Positions 34,795-44,131 are shown, numbered from the stretch's first letter. The stretch is DNA of 64,000 bases from Cupriavidus gilardii (GCF_013314895.1 NZ_JABTYE010000003.1:271265-335264); one strand, 5' to 3'. Notes: generated from the letters alone by a model not told the origin. Numbers and translations are program-made.

Positions 34795-35915
34795 CGCACA
34801 AGCTCCGCGTAGATGGCTTTTGCGTCGACGAGGCCGATGTCCAGAAGTTGCTGCACGAGGCCTGCTTCGATGCCTCTTTCACGAATCATCGCGCGCAGCG
34901 CGACAAAGAAGTCGGACTGAAATACCTGTTCGGCAGCCGCAATATATTCGCGTGCCGATGGTGGAGGCTTGTCGAACATCGCATGACTGACCAGAGACGA
35001 CGGCGCAGCGTTTCGGATCTTGTGCAGATTGACCTCGTCGATCGCCATCGGCGGCAGGCCATAGTGCCGTTGATAGTTTCTGGCCTGGCAAAAGACGCTA
35101 TAGAGCGAAATGGCGTGCTGATTGGCATGCTCTTGCAGAGCAGCCAGCGCTGATGCTTCTCGCTTGGCACGCACAGCATCGCCATACGCCTCGATCGCAC
35201 AAGGCTGCGGGAACAGCAGCGCCCCCGCGAAGGCATCCGCAAAATCCTCCCCTTCCTCCTTCCCCGCGAGGTAAGGCGTATAGACATGCGCCAACTCGTG
35301 CGCCATCCAGAACTTGAAATCTTCAAGCTTGGTGTCGAGATTCAGAAAGACAAAAGTAACGCGCTCCGCCGGCAGGGCAATATGGAGCGCGTTCGCATGC
35401 AGCTGCTTCTCTCCCCATAGGACCGGCACCAGCACGGCACCCGCCTCTTTGAACTGCCCGATAAGGTGGTGGTAATCGAGGACTGCGCGATCACCCAAGC
35501 CCAGCTTCGTCCTTACCTCGGCGACGGTTCGCTGGAGTGATGCATAGTCCGTCGTCGCAGAATCCAGACGCGGGCGCAAGGAGTGGCCGGGCGGAAAAAA
35601 CGGCACCACGCCCTTGAGTAGCATGCCGATCTCACGCGCATGGGCAAGATGCCGCTCTGTCGTCTTGGTATTGGCTCGCTTCCTGAATGCAATGATGGGG
35701 GCGCCCTCTTCGGACTGCGTGACAAGCTCCGCGAAATTCAGGCGCAGAAGCATGGACAATTTCAGCAGCTTGTCGGGACGGGGAAAGTCCTGTCCCTTAA
35801 GCCAGTTCGTCACAGCCTGCGGGCTGACGCCAAGCCTTCGTGCAAGCTCCGCCTGAGACAGCCCGGCTTTTTGCAGGCCGTCGATAACGGCGGCTTTTGA
35901 GAGGGTCTTTTGCAT
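34791..35915 (-). CDS. XRE helix-turn-helix/ImmA-IrrE zinc-peptidase fusion, probable antitoxin
   Basis: A 374-aa protein: an N-terminal XRE HTH (GLSQAELARRLGVSPQAVTN, residues about 19-38) and a C-terminal ImmA/IrrE metallopeptidase domain with the intact zinc motif HELAH (in KFWMAHELAHVYTPYLAG) and the later acidic ligand region EGEDFADAFAGALLFP. Such proteins repress and can be cleaved or cleave partners (ImmR/ImmA, DdrO/IrrE). Fused to a PIN gene by a 4-bp overlap, it forms a toxin-antitoxin-like pair. It is upstream in the operon, as antitoxins usually are. Confidence 0.88.
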   Translation of the reverse strand: MQKTLSKAAVIDGLQKAGLSQAELARRLGVSPQAVTNWLKGQDFPRPDKLLKLSMLLRLNFAELVTQSEEGAPIIAFRKRANTKTTERHLAHAREIGMLLKGVVPFFPPGHSLRPRLDSATTDYASLQRTVAEVRTKLGLGDRAVLDYHHLIGQFKEAGAVLVPVLWGEKQLHANALHIALPAERVTFVFLNLDTKLEDFKFWMAHELAHVYTPYLAGKEEGEDFADAFAGALLFPQPCAIEAYGDAVRAKREASALAALQEHANQHAISLYSVFCQARNYQRHYGLPPMAIDEVNLHKIRNAAPSSLVSHAMFDKPPPSAREYIAAAEQVFQSDFFVALRAMIRERGIEAGLVQQLLDIGLVDAKAIYAELVR

Positions 35916-36078
35916 AGCGGACCATTCTAGGGATCACCCGCTGCAGCGTCAAGTTTCATCAAGTTTTGAGGTTCCCGCTCGGAGTCACATCGCATGCTAC
36001 GGGGAAGACTTGCGCGCGGCGTTGATCCGGTTCTCATTCTTTGCGTCCGACGTTCAATCCGCGCGTCGGAGCTTTCTT

Positions 36079-36579
36079 TTATTCCCCTTCCCAATAATCC
36101 AGACTCCCCTCCGCCCGACCGATATAGGCGAACCCATGGGCGTGATCGAGCACGCCAAACTTGCCCGAGTCGGGATAGTGGCAAAGCTCCGGTGCGGTCA
36201 TCGTGCTGACGGCCAGCACCTTCAGTACTTGCGAGCCGGTATTGATGATCTGATGCGCCGTTTCCGGGCCCCCTGCCGGGCAGGAAATCACATCGCCGGC
36301 GCGGATCGGATGGCGGGCCTCACCGATGCGCACTTCGCCGGTGCCTTCGACGATAAAGAACATTTCCTCGTTGGCCCGGTGGCTGTGGAAAGGGAACACG
36401 CGCTTGCCAGGGTCGATCACCGTCAGGTTGTAGCCGAGTTTCTGCGCGCCAAGCACGTGGCCGATCGGCGCCATGCGGCCGCCATAGCGGTCGGCGGGCA
36501 GTTCGGAACCGTATTGACGGGACAGGTCGGCGAAGTCCAGGAATTGGGCATCCGCGATGTTGAGGATGGGTGTGGTCAT
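36079..36579 (-). CDS. Cupin-domain protein
   Basis: A 166-aa single-cupin protein. Motif 1 reads PFHSHRANEEMFFIVEGTGE (His, His, Glu ligands) and motif 2 is GDVISCPAGGPETAHQIINTG with the last His, so a metal-binding cupin is likely. ATG 36579 follows GGAGGAGACGAC; the extra residues of the longer frame are not needed. Function unknown; it may be a small dioxygenase, isomerase or sensor linked to the adjacent IclR-controlled catabolic genes. Confidence 0.88.
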   Translation of the reverse strand: MTTPILNIADAQFLDFADLSRQYGSELPADRYGGRMAPIGHVLGAQKLGYNLTVIDPGKRVFPFHSHRANEEMFFIVEGTGEVRIGEARHPIRAGDVISCPAGGPETAHQIINTGSQVLKVLAVSTMTAPELCHYPDSGKFGVLDHAHGFAYIGRAEGSLDYWEGE

Positions 36580-36658
36580 GGTCGTCTCCTCCATCAAGGT
36601 TGAATGGATTGCAGTCTAGTTCCGGCGCGACGACCCGCGTAAGCACGGCGCGCAGGAG

Positions 36659-37495
36659 CTAAAGCGTGTTCCCGCCGCTGTTCTCCGAGACCGGTCGCCC
36701 GAAGCGCCACGAGAGGCGGCGTGCAGCTGCCGCGAGCCGCTTCGCCACCTCGCCCTGCAGGGTGCTGTCGAAACTCCCCGCCGTCCCCATCGCCGCCAGC
36801 ACCAGCACCACCGTACCGGTGTGGTCGAACACCGGCGCTGCCAGCGTATGAATGCCGGGCACGGGCCTGTCGAGCGCATCGTCGATGCCGTGCGCGCGAA
36901 TGCGGGCCAGCCTCGCGGCATAGGCGGCCTTGCCTGCGCCGAACTCCTTCGTCGACGCACCGGCCATCCGCACCGATTCCTGCTGCAGCAGTCCGGTCAG
37001 CACGTCGTCGGGCAGATGCGCAGCAAACACGCGGCCGATCGCCGTATTGACGAGCGACAGCACCGTGCCCACACGCAGGCTGACGTGCTGCGGCCGCGTC
37101 GATTCCTCCAGCCGCACGACGGTCGGGCCAACCGGTCCAAGCACAGCCATCGCGACGCTAAGGCCCGTATCGGCGGCCAGGCTGCGCAGCTCCGGCTCGG
37201 CCTCCCGCACCGGCGACAGGCGCTGCAGTGCGATCAGCCCCAATTGCAGGGCCAATGGCCCCGGCAGAAAGCGGCCGTCGGCATCGCGCTCGAGCACGCC
37301 GGCCCGCACCAGGCTGACCAGATGCGGGAACGCTTTGGCAGGCACCATGCCGGCGCCGCGCGCTACTTCGCTCAGCGCGAGCGGAGTGCTTGCCCGCAGC
37401 AGCGCGCCGATCAGCTGGGCGCTGGCATCGAGCGCTTGAATGCCGCGCTGAGGCCTGCCGGCGGTCTCGTCGGTGGTGGCGATGGCGTTCGTCAT
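36659..37495 (-). CDS. IclR-family regulator (downstream of the tandem pair)
   Basis: A 278-aa IclR protein: N-terminal winged helix (STPLALSEVARGAGMVPAKA) and a C-terminal GAF-like effector domain (GLSVAMAVLGPVGPTVVRLE, then GTVLSLVNTAIGRVFAAHLP). It begins 3 bp after the stop of a second IclR gene and is a divergent paralogue of it, sharing the same order of motifs. Probably regulates the catabolic operon at 38578 or aids its neighbour. Confidence 0.9.
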   Translation of the reverse strand: MTNAIATTDETAGRPQRGIQALDASAQLIGALLRASTPLALSEVARGAGMVPAKAFPHLVSLVRAGVLERDADGRFLPGPLALQLGLIALQRLSPVREAEPELRSLAADTGLSVAMAVLGPVGPTVVRLEESTRPQHVSLRVGTVLSLVNTAIGRVFAAHLPDDVLTGLLQQESVRMAGASTKEFGAGKAAYAARLARIRAHGIDDALDRPVPGIHTLAAPVFDHTGTVVLVLAAMGTAGSFDSTLQGEVAKRLAAAARRLSWRFGRPVSENSGGNTL

Positions 37496-37498
37496 GGC

Positions 37499-38272
37499 TC
37501 AGCCCTTTCCGCGCAGTGAATCGGCGATCTGCACCGCCGTCGTCTGCAGGGCGCGAGCGAGATCGCCGCGCCAGGTGGTGTCGATGGTCGCGGTCGGGCC
37601 GATGGCCGTGAGCAGCAGACGGAGCGCGCCGGCGGCGTCGCGCACCGGCACGCACAGGCTGCTGACGCCGGGACTCGGGAGATCGATGCTGCGCGCGATA
37701 CCGCGGCTGCGCACCTCGTCGAGCTCGGCAAGGAACGCAGCGCGTTTGGGACGCGCCGGCAGTGCGTCGAACAACGGCACCCATTGGGCCTCGGGCATGC
37801 ATGCGCAGTACATGCGGCCGGTCGCAGTAGTCGCCAGCGACATCACGGTGCCGACATGCAGATTGACGTGCAACGGCGCATTGCCGCGTTCGTAGCGCAC
37901 GATGGTGGGGCCTTGTGGACCCGGCACGCTGACCGCGACGCTGCAGCCCGTCTGTGCGGTGAGCTCGACAACAAGCGGCACGGCGGCGTGCAGACCGGGA
38001 TCCAGCTCCAGCCGCATCCGCGCCAGTTGCAGCGCCAGCGGCCCAGGTTCGAATCGGTCATCGAGGTGATCGCGCTTGATCCAGCCCTGGCGCGTCAGCG
38101 ATACGAGGTAGGGATGGGCTTGGGCCGGTGCGATGCCGACCGCCGAGGCGAGCTCCGCCGCCGATAGCGGTGCGCGCGCTTCCGCCAGCGCCTGCAGGAA
38201 GCGGCCGGCCACGTCGACGCTCTGCACGCCGCGCTGCGTCTTCTCCTGTCTCGCCTGCCCGTCCTCGCCCAT
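37499..38272 (-). CDS. IclR-family regulator (promoter-proximal of the tandem pair)
   Basis: A 257-aa IclR protein: HTH around residues 30-75 (PLSAAELASAVGIAPAQAHP), effector domain with SVAVSVPGPQGPTIVRYERG and GTVMSLATTATGRMYCACMP. ATG 38272 follows GGAGGGAGACG. Divergent from the metallo-beta-lactamase/FAD-monooxygenase operon across 305 bp, hence the best candidate regulator for it. The pair of tandem IclR paralogues could form heteromers. Confidence 0.92.
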   Translation of the reverse strand: MGEDGQARQEKTQRGVQSVDVAGRFLQALAEARAPLSAAELASAVGIAPAQAHPYLVSLTRQGWIKRDHLDDRFEPGPLALQLARMRLELDPGLHAAVPLVVELTAQTGCSVAVSVPGPQGPTIVRYERGNAPLHVNLHVGTVMSLATTATGRMYCACMPEAQWVPLFDALPARPKRAAFLAELDEVRSRGIARSIDLPSPGVSSLCVPVRDAAGALRLLLTAIGPTATIDTTWRGDLARALQTTAVQIADSLRGKG

Positions 38273-38400
38273 CGTCTCCCTCCGAAAGGCTGGATATTAA
38301 TCCAACGCCGCATGCGCACCGCAGCGGCAGCCTGCAAGTGGGCCACGCCGGCTGTGGCAGCTCGGGCGCCGCTGGATCGCCCGCGGTCTTTTTATGTTTT

Positions 38401-38446
38401 AGCCAATCATTTGGTTATTGACTAACTAATGAACCTCTCCTACCAT
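38401..38446 (+). promoter_or_regulatory. Promoter and candidate IclR operator for the catabolic operon
   Basis: TTGACT (38418-38423) and TACCAT (38441-38446) are 17 bp apart. Overlapping the -35 are AT-rich dyads, GCCAA-N4-TTGGT (38402-38415) and GTTA-TTGAC-TAAC, unlike the GC-rich surroundings. The rest of the 305-bp gap 38273-38577 shows nothing distinctive. Confidence 0.5.
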
Positions 38447-38577
38447 CCGTCTACCCCGACAACGCCGCGCGCCCTCGCGCCCGGCCAATCCAATAACGAA
38501 GGGGCGAGACAGTATTCGTGCGTTGTCACCCGCAATGCCGCCCGCTGCCGCGCCCCGTCACCCACGACGAGGCAAGC

Positions 38578-39537
38578 ATGGCCAAAGCATTCGCATCGCA
38601 AGCCGACCTGGAAGCCAAAAAGGTCACCTTCACCCAGCTGTCCGAGAACGCCTACGCCTATACGGCCGAGGGCGATCCGAATTCGGGCGTGATCATCGGC
38701 GACGATGGCGTGCTGATCGTCGATACCACCGCCACGCCCGCGATGGCGCAGGACCTGATCGCGAAGATCCGCTCGGTCACCGACAAGCCCATCAAATACG
38801 TGGTGCTGTCGCACTACCACGCGGTGCGCGTGCTGGGCGCATCGGCCTATTTCGCCGAGGGTGCGCAGCAGATCATCGCCAGCCGCGGCACCTACGAAAT
38901 GATCGTCGAGCGCGGCGAGGCCGATATGAAGTCGGAAATCGAGCGGTTCCCGCGCCTGTTCGCCGGCGTCGAGACCGTGCCCGGCCTGACCTGGCCGACG
39001 CTGGTGTTCGACAAGGAAATCACGCTGTTCCTCGGCAAGCTCGAAGTCCGCATTGCGCATCTCGGTTCGGGCCACACCAAGGGCGATACCGTGGTCTGGC
39101 TGCCGTCGCAGAAGGTGCTGTTCTCCGGCGATCTGGTCGAATACGAGGCCGCCTGCTATTGCGGCGACGCCCAGCTGGCCGAATGGCCGGCGACGCTGGA
39201 CGCGCTGCAGGCGCTCGGCGCGGAAAAACTGGTCCCGGGCCGCGGTCCCGCGCTGACCACGCCCCAGCAGGTGCGCGAAGGCATCGCCTACACCAAGGAC
39301 TTCGTCACCACGCTGTACCGCGCGGGCCAGGAGGCGGTGGCGCAGAACATGGATCTGAAGGCCGCGATGGCGCATACGCGCAAGAGCATGGATCCAAAAT
39401 TCGGCCACGTCTTCATCTACGAGCACTGCTTGCCGTTCGACGTGACCCGCGCCTATGACGAGGCGTCCGGCATCACCCATCCGCGCATCTGGACTGCCCA
39501 GCGCGACAAGGAAATGTGGGCCGCGCTGCAGGACTGA
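38578..39537 (+). CDS. Metallo-beta-lactamase-fold hydrolase with altered metal motif
   Basis: A 319-aa MBL-fold protein. The first metal motif, normally HxHxDH, reads HYHAVR (residues 79-84): two His are kept but Asp and the last His are replaced. The later GSGHTKGDTVVW (His and Asp), FSGDLVEYE and VPGRGP motifs are retained. It may bind one metal or act as a hydrolase with changed chemistry. ATG 38578 follows GAGG; the longer frame is unneeded. First gene of an operon with an FAD monooxygenase and a DUF2783 protein. Confidence 0.88.
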   Translation: MAKAFASQADLEAKKVTFTQLSENAYAYTAEGDPNSGVIIGDDGVLIVDTTATPAMAQDLIAKIRSVTDKPIKYVVLSHYHAVRVLGASAYFAEGAQQIIASRGTYEMIVERGEADMKSEIERFPRLFAGVETVPGLTWPTLVFDKEITLFLGKLEVRIAHLGSGHTKGDTVVWLPSQKVLFSGDLVEYEAACYCGDAQLAEWPATLDALQALGAEKLVPGRGPALTTPQQVREGIAYTKDFVTTLYRAGQEAVAQNMDLKAAMAHTRKSMDPKFGHVFIYEHCLPFDVTRAYDEASGITHPRIWTAQRDKEMWAALQD

Positions 39538-39580
39538 CGCAGCGGGATCGGCATTCGAGATGGTGGAAGGAGACAACACG

Positions 39581-41326
39581 ATGACGGTCGACTATCAACG
39601 ATTGACCTTCGAATACCGACCTTGCGCGCAGGCGTCCGCGGCCGGAGTGGTGCATCCCGTCGTGGTAGTGGGCGCCGGACCGGTTGGCCTGGCCGCTGCG
39701 ATCGACCTGGCCAAGCAGGGCATCCCGGTGGTGCTGCTCGACGACGATTGCACGTTGTCGACCGGCTCGCGCGCAATCTGCTTCGCGAAGCGGACACTGG
39801 AAATCTTCGATCGGCTCGGCTGTGGCGATCGAATGGTCGACAAGGGCGTGCGCTGGAATCTCGGCAAGGTCTTCCTGCGCGACCAGATGGTTTATGCCTT
39901 CGACCTGCTGCCAGAAAGCGGGCATCGCCGGCCGGCCTTCATCAACCTGCAGCAGTACTACGTCGAGGGCTTCCTGCTCGAGCGCGCGCGCGAATTGCCG
40001 AATCTGGAGATCCGCTGGAAGAACAAGGTGGTCGGCATCGAGCGTCGGGAGGATGGCGGCACCGATGGCACCGTCGCGTTGACCGTGGAAACGCCGGACG
40101 GTCCGTATGCGGTGCAGGCTCGCTACGTCGTCGCGGCCGATGGCGCACGCAGCCCGATCCGCAACCTGCTCGGTCTCGACAGCAAGGGCCGCACCTTCAA
40201 GGACCGCTTCCTGATCGCGGATATCAGAATGGAAGCGGGCTTTCCGAGCGAGCGCTGGTTCTGGTTCGATCCGCCCTTCCATCCGAATCAGTCGGTGCTG
40301 TTGCATCGCCAGCCGGACAACGTCTGGCGCATCGATTTCCAGTTGGGCTGGGACGCCGACCCAGTGCTGGAGAAATCGCCGGAACGCGTCATCCCCCGCG
40401 TGCAGGCGCTGCTCGGCCCGGATGCGAAGTTCGAGCTCGAATGGGTCAGCGTTTACACCTTTTCCTGCCTGCGCATGGACAGCTTCCGGCATGGCAACGT
40501 GCTGTTCGCCGGCGATTCCGCGCACGGGGTGTCGCCCTTCGGCGCACGCGGTGCCAATAGCGGGGTGCAGGATGCAGACAACCTCGCCTGGAAGCTGGCC
40601 CACGTCTTGCGCGGCGAGGCGCCCGACGCGCTGCTCGACACCTATGCCAGCGAGCGCGAATACGCGGCCGACGAGAACATCCGCAATTCGACTCGTTCTA
40701 CGGACTTCATTACGCCCAAGAGTCAGGTAAGCCGTGTGTTTCGCGATGCCGTGCTGACGCTGGCGGCAAAGCACCCGTTTGCGCGGACGCTGGTCAATAG
40801 CGGGCGATTGTCGGTGCCAAGCGTGCTGGCCTCGTCTCCGTTGAATACGGCCGATACCGACGCCTTTGCGGGCGCCATGGTGCCTGGCGCTCCTTGTGCC
40901 GATGCGCCCGTGCTCGTCGACGGTGCGCAGGACTGGCTGCTGTCACAGCTCGATGGTCGGTTCTGCTTGCTTGTCTACGGCAGTCCGGACTCTCTGGAGA
41001 CGCATACCTCAAAGCAGATCGCGACATTGCGAGCGCGCGCCGGCGCGCCACGTCTGCTGTTCGTGTCGGCCGCTGACGGCTCCGCTGCATCGGTGACGGA
41101 CACCGCCGTGCTGGTCGACGCCGCCGGCGTGGTGGCCCAGCGCTACGACGCCGTGCCGGGGACCGCGTATTTGGTCCGGCCAGATCAGCATGTGTGCGCG
41201 CGCTGGAGGGTGGTAGACGCGGAGCAGGTGATGGAGGCCATCGCTCGCGCTCAAGGCAAGTTGCTGCCGCAGCGCGCCGCCGCCACGGCCGCCGCACCGG
41301 CACAAGCCGAAGCAGTCGCTGCCTGA
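39581..41326 (+). CDS. FAD-dependent aromatic hydroxylase-like monooxygenase (PheA/TfdB/MhpA class)
   Basis: Class A flavin monooxygenase of 581 aa. Seen: the dinucleotide-binding VVVVGAGPVGLAAAIDLAKQ, the DG motif VVAADGARSPIRNLLGL and the FAD ribityl motif VLFAGDSAHGVSPFGARGAN. A C-terminal thioredoxin-like domain (about 440-560) is of the kind found in phenol hydroxylase relatives. ATG 39581 follows AAGGAG. Expected to hydroxylate an aromatic acid or phenol; the exact substrate is not readable. Lies 43 bp after the MBL gene and 146 bp before the DUF2783 gene. Confidence 0.92.
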   Translation: MTVDYQRLTFEYRPCAQASAAGVVHPVVVVGAGPVGLAAAIDLAKQGIPVVLLDDDCTLSTGSRAICFAKRTLEIFDRLGCGDRMVDKGVRWNLGKVFLRDQMVYAFDLLPESGHRRPAFINLQQYYVEGFLLERARELPNLEIRWKNKVVGIERREDGGTDGTVALTVETPDGPYAVQARYVVAADGARSPIRNLLGLDSKGRTFKDRFLIADIRMEAGFPSERWFWFDPPFHPNQSVLLHRQPDNVWRIDFQLGWDADPVLEKSPERVIPRVQALLGPDAKFELEWVSVYTFSCLRMDSFRHGNVLFAGDSAHGVSPFGARGANSGVQDADNLAWKLAHVLRGEAPDALLDTYASEREYAADENIRNSTRSTDFITPKSQVSRVFRDAVLTLAAKHPFARTLVNSGRLSVPSVLASSPLNTADTDAFAGAMVPGAPCADAPVLVDGAQDWLLSQLDGRFCLLVYGSPDSLETHTSKQIATLRARAGAPRLLFVSAADGSAASVTDTAVLVDAAGVVAQRYDAVPGTAYLVRPDQHVCARWRVVDAEQVMEAIARAQGKLLPQRAAATAAAPAQAEAVAA

Positions 41327-41371
41327 CGCGCCAGCAGCCGGCACCTCGCCTTGCCTCGCGGCGGTTCTCTC

Positions 41372-41408
41372 CCCTCTCCCGCCAGCGGGAAAGGGGCGGG
41401 GGAGAGGG
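41372..41408. repeat. Third copy of the dispersed palindromic element
   Basis: CCCTCTCCCGC-CA-GCGGGAAAGGG followed by the GCGGGGGAGAGGG tail, in the same orientation as the copy at 2486. One mismatch in the stem. It lies between the monooxygenase and DUF2783 genes. Confidence 0.8.
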
Positions 41409-41472
41409 CAACCGGCGCACGATGACCGCGAATGCTCGCCCACCGCACAAGACCACAATTCCCGGAGACACC

Positions 41473-41676
41473 ATGCCACTCACCACCGAACCCAACCTGG
41501 CCCGTCCCGACGACTTCTACGAAGCCCTGATCGACATGCACCGCGATCTGGACGACGCCCAAAGCCAGGCCGCTAACGCCCGACTGATCCTGCTGTTGGC
41601 CAACCATATTGGGGACCACGAGACGCTGCTGTCGGCATTGCGATTGGCACGCGAGGCAGAAACAGCCTCCGCCTGA
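41473..41676 (+). CDS. DUF2783 small protein
   Basis: A 67-aa acidic helical protein (ARPDDFYEALIDMHRDLDDA, then AANARLILLLANHIGDHETL). The DUF2783 family is typically adjacent to MBL and FAD-monooxygenase genes like those here, suggesting an accessory or assembly role, not proven. ATG 41473 is preceded by CGGAGACACC. Confidence 0.85.
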   Translation: MPLTTEPNLARPDDFYEALIDMHRDLDDAQSQAANARLILLLANHIGDHETLLSALRLAREAETASA

Positions 41677-41821
41677 TTCGGCCAGTCCAGGGCGCGCCCC
41701 GCGCAATCCGCTGACACACGACGAAATCCACTCCGGGCCGACGGTGCGCAAGACACCGGCCCGTTAAGGGCGGCTCGCTCCGCCCGTCCTTTTCCTCCTT
41801 CCTGCTTTACGGAGACAAAGC

Positions 41822-43147
41822 ATGTCCCAACTCCACGCGGGCACCGCGACGCCCCCGCTCGCCCTCGCACACGAAGAAGACGCGCTGCACCACAAGATCT
41901 GGATGCGCATCGTCCCCTTCCTGTTCGTCTGCTACGTCGTTTCGTTCCTCGATCGCATCAATATCGGCTTCGCGCAATTGCAGATGAAGCATGATCTCGG
42001 CTTCAGCGATGCGATGTACGGGCTCGGCGCCGCGGTGTTCTACGTCGGCTATGTGCTGTGCGAAGTGCCAAGCAATATGCTGCTCGCACGCTTCGGCGCT
42101 AGGCGCACCTTCACGCGAATCATGCTGTTGTGGGGCGCCGTGTCGGTGGGAATGGCCTTCGTCTCCACGCCGGCGCAGTTCTACACGCTGCGTTTCCTGC
42201 TCGGCGTATTCGAGGCCGGCTTTTTCCCGGGCATCGTCCTGTACATGACCTACTGGTTCCCCGCGCACCGGCGCGCGGCTGTGATGGCCATCTTCTTCGC
42301 GGGTGTCGCGATTGCCGGCGTATTGGGTGGGTTGGTATCCGGCTGGATCATGCGCGACATGGCCGGCGTGATGGGCCTGTTCGGCTGGCAATGGATGTTC
42401 GCCATCGAAGGCGCGCCCGCCGTGCTGCTCGGCTTGATCGCCGCCTGGTATCTGGTCGATAGTCCTGCAGATGCAACATGGCTCACCGCCCGGGAAAAGG
42501 CATTGCTTGCGCAGCAACTGGAGGGCGAACAGCAAGGCAGCCATGCCGCGCATACGATGGGCGCACTGCGCGAGGCGCTGCGCAATCCCAAGCTGTACGT
42601 CTTCGCGTTCATCTATTTCGCGCTGACCTGCGGCTCGCTAACGCTGAATTTCTGGATGCCGCTGATGATCCGGGATTTCGGCATTACGGATGTGGTGTCG
42701 ATCAGCTTGTATAGCGTGATTCCGAATGCCGTGGGCGCCGTCGGTTTGATCCTCATTGCGCGGAATTCGGACCGCACTGGCGAGCGCCATCGCCATTTCC
42801 TGCTGTGCTGCTGTGGCGGGGCATTGGCGCTCGCACTGCTGACCCTGCGGCTGCCGCATTTCGGCGCGATGCTGGCGATCCTGTCTGTGGCGGCAGTGCT
42901 GATCTTTGCGGCGCTGCCGGTCTTCTGGTCGCTGCCGCGCAGCTACTTGCCGGGGCATACCGCGGCAACCGGACTTGCGTTTATCAGCAGTGTGGGCATT
43001 ACCAGCGGAATCGTCAGCCCGTGGGTGATCGGGCAGGTCAAGGTTCAGACCGGCAGCATGGATAACGCGCTGTATCTGCTGGCGGGGCTGCTGGTCGCCG
43101 CCGGGATCGTAATGTGGAAGTCCGTGCCGAAGGACGCTCGACAGTAA
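41822..43147 (+). CDS. MFS transporter, anion:cation symporter (ACS) family
   Basis: A 441-aa, twelve-helix major-facilitator permease. Typical ACS features: KIWMRIVPFLFVCYVVSFLD then RINIGFAQLQM at helix 1, GAAVFYVGYVLCEVPSNMLL, and RFLLGVFEAGFFPGIVLYMT with YWFPAHRRAAVMA. These transporters import organic acids such as aromatic or sugar acids by proton symport. Likely brings in the substrate of the upstream catabolic operon. Confidence 0.93.
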   Translation: MSQLHAGTATPPLALAHEEDALHHKIWMRIVPFLFVCYVVSFLDRINIGFAQLQMKHDLGFSDAMYGLGAAVFYVGYVLCEVPSNMLLARFGARRTFTRIMLLWGAVSVGMAFVSTPAQFYTLRFLLGVFEAGFFPGIVLYMTYWFPAHRRAAVMAIFFAGVAIAGVLGGLVSGWIMRDMAGVMGLFGWQWMFAIEGAPAVLLGLIAAWYLVDSPADATWLTAREKALLAQQLEGEQQGSHAAHTMGALREALRNPKLYVFAFIYFALTCGSLTLNFWMPLMIRDFGITDVVSISLYSVIPNAVGAVGLILIARNSDRTGERHRHFLLCCCGGALALALLTLRLPHFGAMLAILSVAAVLIFAALPVFWSLPRSYLPGHTAATGLAFISSVGITSGIVSPWVIGQVKVQTGSMDNALYLLAGLLVAAGIVMWKSVPKDARQ

Positions 43148-43264
43148 TTCGCGCGTCCCGGGTGAAGTACAACACCGCGCCAGTCTTTGGTATGGTTTCG
43201 GACATCAGCAATGACTAATGCGTCCATTCCTGACACCGGATCAGGGGACGCCGGAGGCAAGCAC

Positions 43265-44131
43265 ATGTACGTGATCATGGGCGGTACCGGACATGTTGGA
43301 TCGGCGACAGCGGAAGCGCTGCTCGCCCGCGGCCGGGCGGTGACCATCGTGACCCGCTCGGCCGCCCGCGCGGCCAAATGGCGCGACAAGGGCGCCGAAA
43401 TCGCCGAGGCCGATGTGGAAGACGTGGCGTCGTTGCGCGCCGCGTTTCGGCGAGGACGCCGGGCGTTTCTGCTCAATCCGCCTGCCGATACGAGCAAGGA
43501 CACCGATGCGATCGAGCGGCACACGGTGGCCAACATCCTCGCCGCGCTAGAGGGCTCTGGGCTCGAGAAAGTCGTCGCCGAATCCACCGGCGGCGCCCAG
43601 CCCGGCGAGCGCATCGGCGACTTGAGCGTGCTGTGGGAACTCGAAGAAGGCCTGCGCCGCCAATCGATTCCCGCGGCGATCAATCGCGCCGCTTACTACA
43701 TGAGCAATTGGGACTGGCTGCTGGATACGGTGCGCGGCACAGGCAAATTGCCGACGATGTTTCCTGCCGATCTACCCATCCCCATGGTCGCGCCGCGCGA
43801 TTTGGGAGAAGCGGCAGCGGCCCGGCTGATGTCCCTGCTCGACGATGTCGGCGTGCGTTACGTGGAAGGGCCGCGTCGGTATTCTTCCAAGGACGTTGCG
43901 ACCGCCTTCTCACGGGCACTGGGCCGGCCCGTTGAACTTGAAGTGGTGCCGCGGGACAAGTGGAAGGAGACGTTCCTGGGATTGGGGTTCTCGGATGCTG
44001 CGGCCGATTCCTATGCCCGGATGACTGCGGTCAGTGTGGACAGTGGATTCGATTTGCCGGAGGAACCGCTGAGGGGTGGGACGGCGCTGGAGGAATATAT
44101 CGGCAATCTTGTGGTCGGTGCCGATCGGTAG
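43265..44131 (+). CDS. NmrA/atypical short-chain-dehydrogenase-like NAD(P)-binding protein
   Basis: A 288-aa Rossmann-fold protein with the N-terminal dinucleotide motif MYVIMGGTGHVGSATAEALL and TRSAARAAKW, related to NmrA and quinone-oxidoreductase-2 (QOR2)-like proteins. The catalytic Tyr-x3-Lys of true SDRs is absent. ATG 43265 follows GGAGG. An internal stretch (43651-43766) is partly duplicated in the relic at 44565-44681. Function unknown. Confidence 0.88.
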   Translation: MYVIMGGTGHVGSATAEALLARGRAVTIVTRSAARAAKWRDKGAEIAEADVEDVASLRAAFRRGRRAFLLNPPADTSKDTDAIERHTVANILAALEGSGLEKVVAESTGGAQPGERIGDLSVLWELEEGLRRQSIPAAINRAAYYMSNWDWLLDTVRGTGKLPTMFPADLPIPMVAPRDLGEAAAARLMSLLDDVGVRYVEGPRRYSSKDVATAFSRALGRPVELEVVPRDKWKETFLGLGFSDAAADSYARMTAVSVDSGFDLPEEPLRGGTALEEYIGNLVVGADR

